DNA from: Actinomycetota bacterium
GTDB taxonomy: Bacteria; Actinomycetota; Acidimicrobiia; Acidimicrobiales; CAIXPF01
Length of the DNA: 43,628 nt
NCBI GenBank assembly: GCA_016870475.1
Contig: VGBO01000015.1
Coordinates: 1 to 43,628, forward strand
Direction: 5' to 3'
Shown here: positions 27,287 through 34,844 of the stretch, piece after piece
How positions within the stretch are numbered: the first letter of the stretch is position 1
Layout: every line of letters starts with the position of its first letter
Translations under genes and position numbers: made by a program
The notes under the pieces: model-generated
Told to the model about the DNA's origin: nothing
Database searches by the model: none
Seen by the model: only the letters and a program-made list of their open reading frames with translations

Positions 27287-27717
27287 GACCGAACGCTATG
27301 CGGTCCGTCACGGTTGACCATCGCCGTGGCGGACCGTTCGAAGTAGTCGAGCAACATCCTCCGCACCTCGGGGTGCGGGTCCATCCCCTCGACCGCCGCC
27401 GTCATGTGACGCATCCAACGATGCCGGGCGTCGAGATCGATCGGGAAGGGGAAGTGCCGGGCGCGGAGCCGAGGGTGTCCCCGCTCCCGGCTGTAGTCGT
27501 CCGGTCCGCCCCAGAACTGCACGAGGAACCCGCAGAGGCGCTCCTTCGCCGGGCCGAGGTCGTCCGCGGGGTACATCGGGCGCAGCACCTCGTCGGCCTC
27601 GACGCCGGAGTAGAAGCGGTCGACGAGCTCGACGAAGAACGGGCGACCGCCGACGAAGTCGTGGAGCGTGACCCGGAACTCCTCCTGCTCCTCGGCGTCG
27701 CTCGACGGTTCGCTCAC
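27283..27717 (-). CDS. glbO: Group II truncated haemoglobin (HbO type)
   Basis: A 2-on-2 haem globin of 144 residues for O2, NO or peroxide chemistry. It matches the mycobacterial HbO pattern: Tyr36 (B10) in DRFYSG, Tyr49 (CD1) in RPMYPADDL, the FWGGPDDYSRERGHPRL segment, proximal His88 (F8) in RARHFPF, and Trp101 (G8) in RHRWMRHM. The start is GTG 27717, which overlaps the upstream stop as GTGA. A longer open frame to 27774 is not globin-like. Neighbouring bcp suggests a shared oxidative or nitrosative stress role, which is inference. Confidence 0.95.
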   Translation of the reverse strand: MSEPSSDAEEQEEFRVTLHDFVGGRPFFVELVDRFYSGVEADEVLRPMYPADDLGPAKERLCGFLVQFWGGPDDYSRERGHPRLRARHFPFPIDLDARHRWMRHMTAAVEGMDPHPEVRRMLLDYFERSATAMVNRDGPHSVRS

Positions 27718-28085
27718 AGGGTCTCCCGGACGCCGCCCACCCCACCGTTGTAGCGGGACGGCCGGGACTCCCACCGGCGCGACGACCAGGCACGGTCACG
27801 GGCGTGGGCGTGGAAATGCGACGGGATCTGCCGCATCACCCTGTCGATCCGGAACGCGTCGACACCGTCGCCGAAGCGGACCACGCCCGCCTCGGAGAGA
27901 CGGGCGACCATGTGGTCGACGTCGGCGGGATCGGGGGCGACCCCGTGCAGCTTCCACACCACCATCGGGCAGTCGCACGCCTCACAGTCGGCCACCCAGC
28001 ACACGTCGTCCTCGTAGTACCAGTGGGTGAACCGCGCCGCCTCGCACAGCTCGCAGTCCTCGACCGGAGCGGCCCCGTCCCCCAC
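27714..28085 (-). CDS. Small Cys-rich HIT-superfamily-like protein
   Basis: A 123-residue protein I do not know by name. The N-terminal CELCEAARFTHWYYEDDVCWV looks like the CxxC and Y-E-D-D strand of histidine-triad (HIT) proteins. Further Cys follow at 34, 37 and 39 (VADCEACDCPMVVWKLHG). The MVVWKLH piece matches the HIT strand that normally reads LVIPKxH. Near the end QIPSHFHAHARD gives His90-x-His92-x-His94, the H-phi-H-phi-H triad. It could be a compact zinc-binding HIT-like hydrolase, but the spacing is shorter than in classic HIT enzymes. The start is GTG 28085, 2 nt after the trpA stop. Its stop overlaps glbO. It is the link between the trp genes and the globin genes. Confidence 0.6.
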   Translation of the reverse strand: MGDGAAPVEDCELCEAARFTHWYYEDDVCWVADCEACDCPMVVWKLHGVAPDPADVDHMVARLSEAGVVRFGDGVDAFRIDRVMRQIPSHFHAHARDRAWSSRRWESRPSRYNGGVGGVRETL

Positions 28086-28087
28086 GG

Positions 28088-28870
28088 TCAGCCTTCGTCC
28101 AGGGCCCGCCGCACGCTTGCGACGTAGGCGCCCAGATCGGTGACGCTCGTGCCCTCGAGACGCATGCGCATCAGCACCGACGCCATGATCACGCCGTCGG
28201 CGACCGCGCACGCCTCGACCGCCTGCGCGGCGTTGGAGATCCCCACACCGACGAGCACCGGCAGGTCGGTCACCGCCTTGAGCCGCTCTGCCATCACCGT
28301 CGCGGTGGCTGCGAGTTCGGTGCGCTCACCCGTCACCCCGAGGAGCGACACGGCGTACACGAACCCCCGCGACCGAGCGCAGATGCAAGGGAGTCGCTCG
28401 TCCGGCGCCGTCGGTGCGGCGAGCAGCACCGACGCAACGCCCGCACGGTCGGCCGCCTCCGCCCAGGGGCCGACCTCCTCGAGCGGCAGGTCGGGCAGGA
28501 TCGCCCCCGACACCCCGGCCTCCGCGAGCTGCTGCGCGAACCGCACGTCGCCCGCCCGGTAGGCGAGGTTGTAGTAGGTCATCACGACGATCGGGACGCC
28601 CGTCTCGTCCGCAACGCCACGGAGGTCGTGCAGCACCGACGTCGGCGTCGTGCCACGACCCAGCGCCACCACGGACGCCTCCTGGATCGTCGGACCGTCC
28701 ATGACCGGATCCGAGAACGGGATCCCGACCTCGATCGCATCGGCGCCCGCATCGGCGAACGCCCGCACCAGGTCGACCCACTCGTCGTCGAGCCCGCCGG
28801 ACACGTAGGGCACCAGCAGCTTCCGACCCGCCGAGCGCGCCGCGCGGAGGTGCGCCTCGAGGTCGATCAC
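28088..28870 (-). CDS. trpA: Tryptophan synthase alpha chain
   Basis: It cleaves indole-3-glycerol phosphate to indole and glyceraldehyde 3-phosphate and passes indole to TrpB. It has 260 residues and a (beta/alpha)8 barrel. Catalytic Glu47 and Asp58 lie in [17 protein letters not shown]. The phosphate loop [11 protein letters not shown] and [10 protein letters not shown] are present. The start GTG 28870 overlaps the trpB stop as GTGA, a common arrangement that keeps the two subunits balanced. The open frame upstream to 29395 lies antiparallel to nothing useful and is rejected. Confidence 0.97.
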   Translation of the reverse strand: MIDLEAHLRAARSAGRKLLVPYVSGGLDDEWVDLVRAFADAGADAIEVGIPFSDPVMDGPTIQEASVVALGRGTTPTSVLHDLRGVADETGVPIVVMTYYNLAYRAGDVRFAQQLAEAGVSGAILPDLPLEEVGPWAEAADRAGVASVLLAAPTAPDERLPCICARSRGFVYAVSLLGVTGERTELAATATVMAERLKAVTDLPVLVGVGISNAAQAVEACAVADGVIMASVLMRMRLEGTSVTDLGAYVASVRRALDEG

Positions 28871-30084
28871 GACACGCCGCCGATCCCGCCCGCCTCGAGG
28901 ATCTCCTGCACCTGCGCCACGTCCTTGTCGCCGCGGCCGGACAGGTTCATGATCACCGTCTGCCCGCGCAGGGACTCGCGCTCCTGCACGATCCAGGAGA
29001 GGGCGTGCGCGCACTCGAGCGCGGGGATGATGCCCTCCGTCCGGGCGAGGAGCCCGAACGCGTCGAGCACCTGGGCGTCGGTCACCGGGTGGTACTCGGC
29101 CCGACCCGTGTCGGCGAGATGGCTGTGCTCCGGCCCGACGCCGGGGTAGTCGAGCCCCGCCGACACCGAATGGGCCTCCTGGACCTGGCCGAACTCGTCC
29201 TGCAACAGGAAGCTCACTGACCCGTGCACCACACCCGGGATCCCACGGCTCGCCGCCGCACCACCCGCAGGTTCCACGCCGATGAGCCGGACGTCGGGGA
29301 GCTCCGCGAACCCGGCGAAGATCCCCGCCGCGTTCGACCCGCCGCCCACACACGCGACCACCACGTCCGGATCGCCACCGGTCATCTCCCGGCACTGCTC
29401 ACGCGCCTCGTCGCCGATCACCCGGTGGAACTCGCGCACCATCCACGGGTAGGGGTGCGGGCCCATCACCGAACCGAGCAGGTAGTGCGACCGCTCCACG
29501 TCGGCGACCCAGGCACGCATCGCCTCGTTCACCGCGTCCTTCAGCGTCCGGCTGCCGCTCAGCGCCGGCACCACCCGGGCACCGAGGAGCCGCATGCGGA
29601 ACACGTTCAGCGCCTGACGGGCCATGTCGACCTCGCCCATGTACACGGTGCACTCGAGGCCCAACAGCGCCGCAGCGGTTGCGGACGCCACGCCGTGCTG
29701 GCCGGCGCCCGTCTCGGCGATCACATGGGACTTGCCCATGCGCTTCGCGAGCAACGCCTGGCCGAGCACGTTGTTGATCTTGTGGCTGCCCGTGTGGTTC
29801 AGGTCCTCCCGCTTGAGCAGGAGCCGGAGCCCGAGCTCCTCCGACAGGCGGGACGCCTCGTACAGCAACGACGGGCGACCGGCGTAGGTGCGCCCGAGAT
29901 GGTCGAGCTCCCCACGGAACCCGGGATCGGCCCAGGCGGTCCGGAACGCCCGCTCGAGCTCGGCGCAGGCCGGCACGAGCGTCTCGGGGACGAACCGCCC
30001 GCCGAACCGGCCGAACCTGCCCGTCGGATCGGGCTCACCCATCACCCGGGACGCACCCGGCATCGTCGGTTCGCTCAGTGCCAT
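28867..30084 (-). CDS. trpB: Tryptophan synthase beta chain (TrpB1)
   Basis: A PLP enzyme that joins indole and serine to make tryptophan. The protein has 405 residues. The PLP lysine is Lys102 in [11 protein letters not shown], the catalytic Glu124 is in [11 protein letters not shown], and the PLP phosphate loop [10 protein letters not shown] is present. [13 protein letters not shown] is the N-terminal segment that contacts TrpA. The start is ATG 30084 ([10 protein letters not shown]). ATG 30063 is possible. It pairs with trpA downstream. A second TrpB (TrpB2) lies at 30884-32140. Confidence 0.97.
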   Translation of the reverse strand: MALSEPTMPGASRVMGEPDPTGRFGRFGGRFVPETLVPACAELERAFRTAWADPGFRGELDHLGRTYAGRPSLLYEASRLSEELGLRLLLKREDLNHTGSHKINNVLGQALLAKRMGKSHVIAETGAGQHGVASATAAALLGLECTVYMGEVDMARQALNVFRMRLLGARVVPALSGSRTLKDAVNEAMRAWVADVERSHYLLGSVMGPHPYPWMVREFHRVIGDEAREQCREMTGGDPDVVVACVGGGSNAAGIFAGFAELPDVRLIGVEPAGGAAASRGIPGVVHGSVSFLLQDEFGQVQEAHSVSAGLDYPGVGPEHSHLADTGRAEYHPVTDAQVLDAFGLLARTEGIIPALECAHALSWIVQERESLRGQTVIMNLSGRGDKDVAQVQEILEAGGIGGVS

Positions 30085-30149
30085 CGACGCATCCTGCCAT
30101 GCGGTACCGGCGGCCCGGCCAGTCGGGTCGGACTGCGGACCCGGATTCC

Positions 30150-30818
30150 TCAGTCGACCTGCCAGTCGAAGGGCGCCGCACCGTCCGAACGGCGCGGCTT
30201 GGGCGCAGCACCCGCCGGCGCAGCAGCCTTGGCGGCGTCGATGAACCGCCGCAACAGGACCGCGTCCTTCCGGCCCGGCTCCGCCTCGACCCCGGTGGAG
30301 ACGTCGACACCCCACGGCCGCACCCGGGCGATCGCGTCGGCGACGTTGTCGGGGGTGAGGCCACCGGCGAGCAGCACCTTGCGGTGCATCGGCGCACCCT
30401 CCGCGAGCGACCAGTCGAACACCCGACCCGACCCGGGCGACGGCGAATCGACGAGCGCGACATCGGCCCCGTAGCGGTCGAACTCCGCAAGCGCCGGATC
30501 GCCTGCGGCGAACCCCTTGATGACGAGCTGGACCCGCTGTCGGACCCACTGCGTGTCCGCGATCGATTCGTGACCGTGCAGCTGTGCCGCCGACAGGCCC
30601 GCCTCGTTCACGATCTCGACGACCCGTCGAGCCGGGTCGTTGCGGAACACCCCGACCGTCAGCACATCCGGCGGGAGCCGCCGGGCGACGTCACGCGCGA
30701 CCGCGACGGTGACCTGCCGGGTCGACGGAGCGAAAACGAACCCCACGGCGTCCGCGCCGAGAGCGACCGCCAGCAGGGCGTCCTCCTCGTTCGTGATCCC
30801 GCAGATCTTGACGAACAT
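30150..30818 (-). CDS. trpF: Phosphoribosylanthranilate isomerase
   Basis: It performs the Amadori rearrangement before TrpC. The protein has 222 residues. Catalytic Cys6 is in FVKICGIT and Asp124 in [11 protein letters not shown]. The phosphate-binding [13 protein letters not shown] and VDVSTGVE are typical. About 20 residues at the C-terminus ([20 protein letters not shown]) extend beyond the usual end. Many actinobacteria have lost trpF and use bifunctional PriA. This genome keeps a dedicated trpF between trpB2 and trpB. Confidence 0.96.
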   Translation of the reverse strand: MFVKICGITNEEDALLAVALGADAVGFVFAPSTRQVTVAVARDVARRLPPDVLTVGVFRNDPARRVVEIVNEAGLSAAQLHGHESIADTQWVRQRVQLVIKGFAAGDPALAEFDRYGADVALVDSPSPGSGRVFDWSLAEGAPMHRKVLLAGGLTPDNVADAIARVRPWGVDVSTGVEAEPGRKDAVLLRRFIDAAKAAAPAGAAPKPRRSDGAAPFDWQVD

Positions 30819-30827
30819 CGCCCACCG

Positions 30828-30833
30828 ACCCTA
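30828..30833 (-). promoter_or_regulatory. Candidate -10 (TAGGGT) of trpF
   Basis: TAGGGT on the minus strand ends 9 nt before the trpF ATG, in the 65-nt gap after trpB2. It would allow trpF-trpB-trpA to be transcribed separately with a very short leader. Confidence 0.35.
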
Positions 30834-30883
30834 CCCGGGAGACCCCCGCAGGTCGGGGACCTCCCGGAGCGGTCGGACCGGGC

Positions 30884-32140
30884 TCAGTCGACCATCCGGC
30901 CGTGCAGGTAGTCGTCGTAGGCGGCGAGATCGAGGTGCCCGTGCCCGCAGTAGTTGAACAGGATCACCTTCTCCTCACCCGACTCCTTCGCGGCGAGGGC
31001 CTCGTCGATCGCAGCACGGATGCCGTGCGACGCCTCGGGGGCGGGGACCTTGCCCTCCGTCCGCGAGAACAGCAGCGCCGCCTCGAAACAGGCCGTCTGC
31101 GGATAGGCGACCGCCTCCATGCGACCGTCCTTCACCAACTTCGACACGATCGGCGCATCACCGTGGTAGCGGAGCCCGCCGGCGTGGATCGTCGGCGGGA
31201 TGAAGTCGTGGCCGAGCGTGTACATCGGCAGCAGCGGGGTCATGCCCGCGGTGTCGCCGAAGTCGTACTCGAAGCGACCCTGCGTGAGCGTCGGGCACGA
31301 CGACGGCTCCACGGCCAGCAGACGCACCTCGGTGTCCTCGTAGAACGGCAACGCCAGGCCGCCGAGGTTCGAACCTCCACCGCAGGGGGCGATCACCACG
31401 TCGGGCAGCTTCTCCCCCGCGATCTTCAACTGGTCGCGGGCCTCGAGACCGATGACGGTCTGATGGAGGAGCACGTGGTTCAACACGGAACCGAGCGCGT
31501 AGTGGCTGTCCTCCCGTGCCACGGCGTCGGCCACGGCATCGGAGATCGCCGTGCCGAGCGAACCCGGATGGTTCGGGTCGGCCACCGGCGACGGCAGGAC
31601 CTGACCGCCCCAGACCTCCATCATCGTCTTGCGGTACGGCTTCTTCTCGAAGCTCGTCCGCACCATGTACACCATGCACTCGATGTCGTACTGGGCGCAG
31701 GCGAAGGACAACGCCGTGCCCCACTGCCCGGCACCCGTCTCCGTCGTCAGGCGGCGGATCCCGTCCTTCGCGTTGTAGTACGCCTGCGGCACCGCCGTGT
31801 TCGGCTTGTGCGAACCCGCCGGCGACACCGACTCGTCCTTGAACCAGATCCGCACACGGTCCGGCAGACCGAGCGCCGCCTCGAGCCGGGTCGCCCGCAC
31901 GAGCGGCGTCGGACGCCACAACCGGAGGATGTCCACCACCTCACCGGGAATGTCGATCCACGGCTGCGGCGACATCTCCTGCTCGATGAGCGACATCGGG
32001 AACAACGGGGCGAGATCGTCCGGGCCGACCGGCTCCCGGGTGCCCGGGTGCAACGGCGGATCCATGGGCGAGGTCAGCCGCGGCAGCACGTTGTACCAGG
32101 CGGAGGGGATCTCGGTCTCGGGGAGGTTGACGCGCGTCAT
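30884..32140 (-). CDS. Tryptophan synthase beta-like chain, TrpB2 type
   Basis: A 418-residue PLP enzyme of the TrpB2 branch, which is distinct from TrpB1 and frequent in archaea. The N-terminal block [20 protein letters not shown] is TrpB2-specific. The PLP lysine is Lys112 in [11 protein letters not shown], the catalytic Glu134 is in [14 protein letters not shown], and the PLP loop is [11 protein letters not shown]. TrpB2 often lacks the strong TrpA interaction and is thought to use free indole or O-phosphoserine. Here it sits within the trp cluster between trpC and trpF, while trpB1-trpA are downstream. It starts at ATG 32140, 15 nt after trpC. Confidence 0.93.
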   Translation of the reverse strand: MTRVNLPETEIPSAWYNVLPRLTSPMDPPLHPGTREPVGPDDLAPLFPMSLIEQEMSPQPWIDIPGEVVDILRLWRPTPLVRATRLEAALGLPDRVRIWFKDESVSPAGSHKPNTAVPQAYYNAKDGIRRLTTETGAGQWGTALSFACAQYDIECMVYMVRTSFEKKPYRKTMMEVWGGQVLPSPVADPNHPGSLGTAISDAVADAVAREDSHYALGSVLNHVLLHQTVIGLEARDQLKIAGEKLPDVVIAPCGGGSNLGGLALPFYEDTEVRLLAVEPSSCPTLTQGRFEYDFGDTAGMTPLLPMYTLGHDFIPPTIHAGGLRYHGDAPIVSKLVKDGRMEAVAYPQTACFEAALLFSRTEGKVPAPEASHGIRAAIDEALAAKESGEEKVILFNYCGHGHLDLAAYDDYLHGRMVD

Positions 32141-32155
32141 ACCCGCATCTTGCCA

Positions 32156-32953
32156 TCACCTCGCCGGACGTGCCGCCTCCCGCAATGCCGCAACACCACC
32201 GGCCGGGTCCGCCGACCGGACGAGGGACTCGCCGACCAGCAGCGCGTCGTAACCCGCTGCAGCGAGCCGCGCCGCGTCCGACGGCCCGCCGATGCCCGAC
32301 TCCGCCACCCGCACCACACCCGACGGGATGAGCGGCGCCATGCGGACCGCACGATCGGTGTCGACGGCGAAGGTCACCAGATCACGCTGGTTCACCCCGA
32401 CGAGATGCGGATCGACCCGCAACGCCCGCTCGAGCTCGGCCTCGTCGTGGATCTCCACGAGGACGTCGAGGCCGACATCGACCGCTCGGGCGTGGAACTC
32501 GGCGAGCTCGGCGTCGTCGAGCGCCGCAGCGATGAGGAGCACTGCGTCGGCGCCCATCAACCGGGCGTCGTAGACGTCGTGCGCACAGACCGTGAAGTCC
32601 TTGCGGAGCACCGGCAGCCCACACGCGCCACGTGCCGCCCGGAGATCCTCCGGGGATCCGCCGAAGTGCGCCACATCGGTGAGCACCGACAGGCACGACG
32701 CACCACCGCGTTCGTAGTCGACCGCGAGCGACGCCGGATCGAGATCGGGAGCGAGCGGGCCCTTCGAGGGAGACCGACGCTTCACCTCCGCGATGACCGC
32801 AACGCCCTCCGCCGCCCCGCGACGCAGCGCCGCCGCGAACCCGCGGGGCTCCGGCGCCTCCGCCGCCCATGCGGCGAGCTCGCGCAGGTCGCGGCGGTCC
32901 ACCGCCGCCGCAGCGCGGTGGGCGTCGAGGATGCGGTCGAGGTAGGTGGCCAC
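32156..32953 (-). CDS. trpC: Indole-3-glycerol phosphate synthase
   Basis: It closes the indole ring from carboxyphenylamino-deoxyribulose phosphate. The protein has 265 residues and a (beta/alpha)8 fold. Visible motifs are VIAEVKRRSPSKG (catalytic Lys), LSVLTDVAHFGGS, LPVLRKDFTV (catalytic Lys), VGVNQRDL and VAESGI. The start is GTG 32953, 13 nt after the ABM-protein stop. It belongs to the minus-strand trp run. Confidence 0.97.
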   Translation of the reverse strand: MATYLDRILDAHRAAAAVDRRDLRELAAWAAEAPEPRGFAAALRRGAAEGVAVIAEVKRRSPSKGPLAPDLDPASLAVDYERGGASCLSVLTDVAHFGGSPEDLRAARGACGLPVLRKDFTVCAHDVYDARLMGADAVLLIAAALDDAELAEFHARAVDVGLDVLVEIHDEAELERALRVDPHLVGVNQRDLVTFAVDTDRAVRMAPLIPSGVVRVAESGIGGPSDAARLAAAGYDALLVGESLVRSADPAGGVAALREAARPAR

Positions 32954-32966
32954 GTCGGCCCGAGGA

Positions 32967-33281
32967 TCAGAGCGCGATGCCCTTGCCCGCCACCGGGGTC
33001 AGACGGAACAGCTCGGCCCGGCCGGCGAGCACGGTGGCGAACTCGGCGCCGATCTTCGCCATCATCTCCGACCCGCCGTGCGTCTTGAGCGCGTCGCCGT
33101 CGGTGTAGAGCTCGTAGAACCACGCGACGTTCGGGTCCTTGTCGTCGGTGTGCAGCGCGTACACCTCGGTGCCGGGCTCCGACGCCTGGACGTAGTCGAT
33201 CATCTTGCGGGCCATCGCGACGAACTCGTCACGCTTTCCGTCCTGACAGGTGAGCTTGGCGATCAGTGCGGGCTTCGACAT
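32967..33281 (-). CDS. Antibiotic biosynthesis monooxygenase (ABM)-domain protein
   Basis: A 104-residue ferredoxin-like-fold protein of the YgiN/ABM group. LIAKLTCQDGKRDEFVAMARKMIDYVQASEPGTEVYALH and NVAWFYELYTDGDALKTH are the typical strand-helix pattern. Such proteins include small quinol or polyketide monooxygenases, but many have no known substrate. It is directly upstream of trpC and probably in the same mRNA. A TAAGGT hexamer ends 7 nt before ATG 33281, so transcription may begin at or near this start codon. The same AAGGTGA could serve as a Shine-Dalgarno, so leaderless expression is not certain. Confidence 0.8.
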   Translation of the reverse strand: MSKPALIAKLTCQDGKRDEFVAMARKMIDYVQASEPGTEVYALHTDDKDPNVAWFYELYTDGDALKTHGGSEMMAKIGAEFATVLAGRAELFRLTPVAGKGIAL

Positions 33282-33288
33282 GGCCGTC

Positions 33289-33294
33289 ACCTTA
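33289..33294 (-). promoter_or_regulatory. Candidate leaderless -10 (TAAGGT) before the ABM-trpC run
   Basis: TAAGGT on the minus strand ends 7 nt before ATG 33281. Its TAA is also the stop codon of the upstream J-protein. It is the same hexamer as at pdtaR. It might launch the ABM-trpC-trpB2 run independently of the genes upstream. Confidence 0.45.
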
Positions 33295-33942
33295 GCGGCG
33301 CCCACCCGATCCACGCCCGTGTGCCCGGGCCAGGCGACGACGTTCACGAGCCGAACGACCGACCCGACGACCACCACGCGGATCCGAGCGACGCGTCCGC
33401 GACGCACGGGCCATCACCCAGATCGGCAGCATGAAGAACCCCGCCGCGGCCACCACGCTCGCCACCACCGCGATGCCGAGGAACGGCGGCCACCCGATCA
33501 GACCCCACGCCGCCACGCAGAGGACGGCGGACCCGAGGAACCCGGCGGGGGCGAGCACGACGATCTGCTCGGCGACCGACCGGGGTCCCGCCGTCGGAGC
33601 CCCGCCCGACGCGGCGTACGCCCGCCAGTCGCGCACCTCCTCCGACGGTGCCGGCGCCGCCCAACGCGCCCGGTCCGAGGAGGTCGGGGACGACGACGGG
33701 CGGGGGGCGGGCCTGGTGGGCACCACCTGTGACCGGTCGTAGGCGCGCCGGCGCTCCGCGTCGCCGAGCACCGCCCAGGCGTCGTTCACCGCCCGCATCC
33801 GCCGCTCCGCCTGCGCCTTCGTCGCCGCATCGGACCCGACGTGTCGATCCGGGTGATGCCGACGCGCCGCAGCGAGGTAGGCGGCCCGCACCTGCGCCGC
33901 CGTAGCGTCCGGCCGGATACCGAGCACGTCGTAGTGGGACAC
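33292..33942 (-). CDS. Membrane-anchored J-domain protein
   Basis: A DnaJ-like co-chaperone of 216 residues, starting at GTG 33942 (VSHYDVLGIRPDATAAQVR). The J-domain occupies about 1-70, with the Hsp70-stimulating His30-Pro31-Asp32. It has no Gly/Phe or zinc-finger domain (type III). A Pro/Ser linker (75-100) leads to two predicted membrane helices, about 126-149 and 153-178, followed by a strongly basic tail (RTRRSDPRGGRRVGRSARERRR). This suggests it recruits DnaK to the membrane. It lies between ygfZ and the ABM protein. The larger open frame to 34887 overlaps ygfZ and is a shadow. Confidence 0.85.
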   Translation of the reverse strand: MSHYDVLGIRPDATAAQVRAAYLAAARRHHPDRHVGSDAATKAQAERRMRAVNDAWAVLGDAERRRAYDRSQVVPTRPAPRPSSSPTSSDRARWAAPAPSEEVRDWRAYAASGGAPTAGPRSVAEQIVVLAPAGFLGSAVLCVAAWGLIGWPPFLGIAVVASVVAAAGFFMLPIWVMARASRTRRSDPRGGRRVGRSARERRRLARAHGRGSGGRR

Positions 33943-33959
33943 GACGACGCGCGGCGACC

Positions 33960-34844
33960 TCAGCCCGCAGCCCGAACGGGCTCGGCGTCCTCCGCCACGG
34001 CGGTGCATCCCGCAGCGGCGCCCCCGTCGACCCGGACCAGGTCGCCCACCTCGACGGAACGGTGCACCACCGCGAGCGCTACCGGCTCCCCGTCGACCGT
34101 CGTGCCGACCCGGCCCACCGCACGATCGCCGACGAAGAGCGCGGCGCCGACGTGCTCGGCACGGAACCCGCCTTCGACGGAGCGCAGGCGACGCAGCCGG
34201 TGCGGCGTGTTCGACCCGCGCGCGTCGACCCGCGCCACCAGCTCCTGGCCCGTGTAGCAGCCCTTCGTGAAGCTCACCGCCACACCCATCAGCCAGGCAC
34301 CGCCCTCGGCCGGGATCGTGTCCTCGCCGAGCTCCGCACCCATCGCCGGGACGCCCTCCCGGATCCGCAGCCGGGCGAGGTCGTCGGACGAACCCTCCAG
34401 CACACCGGCCGGCAGCACCGGATCGACACCGAGCAGGTCCACCGCGTCGCCGGACGGCCACGACGCAGCGACCCGCAGCATCCCCGGCGGGGTAGCGACA
34501 CCGTCGGCACCGGGACCGCGCACGGCGAGCAACGACCACCCCTCCTCGGGCGTCAGGTCGCAGAGGGTTCGGAGCTTGAACCGCTGCAGCCGAGTGACGA
34601 GCTGCTCCGCGCACCCCGCATCGAGATCGAGGAGCAGGTCGTCCTCGCCCGTGCGCGTCACGCGCAGGAAGCTGACGAGGCGACCCGAGGGCTCGAGGAC
34701 CATCGCCCAGGCCGACGCACCCACGGCGAGCGACGCGACGTCCTGGGTGCACTGACCCTGCAGGAACGTGCGAGCGTCCGGACCGGAGGCCCGAACCACG
34801 TCGCGGGGAACCCGGACACCGATCGGCGCGGCGTTCACCGACAC
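33960..34844 (-). CDS. ygfZ: YgfZ/GcvT-family folate-binding protein
   Basis: A 294-residue tetrahydrofolate-binding protein related to GcvT, involved in Fe-S cluster repair or assembly in other bacteria. The diagnostic K-G-C-Y-x-G-Q-E motif appears as [19 protein letters not shown] near residue 195. The N-terminal segment [17 protein letters not shown] is also typical. The start is GTG 34844, which overlaps the trpE(G) stop by 10 nt. A partner Fe-S protein is not obvious in the window, apart from the partial endonuclease III at its end. Confidence 0.92.
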   Translation of the reverse strand: MSVNAAPIGVRVPRDVVRASGPDARTFLQGQCTQDVASLAVGASAWAMVLEPSGRLVSFLRVTRTGEDDLLLDLDAGCAEQLVTRLQRFKLRTLCDLTPEEGWSLLAVRGPGADGVATPPGMLRVAASWPSGDAVDLLGVDPVLPAGVLEGSSDDLARLRIREGVPAMGAELGEDTIPAEGGAWLMGVAVSFTKGCYTGQELVARVDARGSNTPHRLRRLRSVEGGFRAEHVGAALFVGDRAVGRVGTTVDGEPVALAVVHRSVEVGDLVRVDGGAAAGCTAVAEDAEPVRAAG

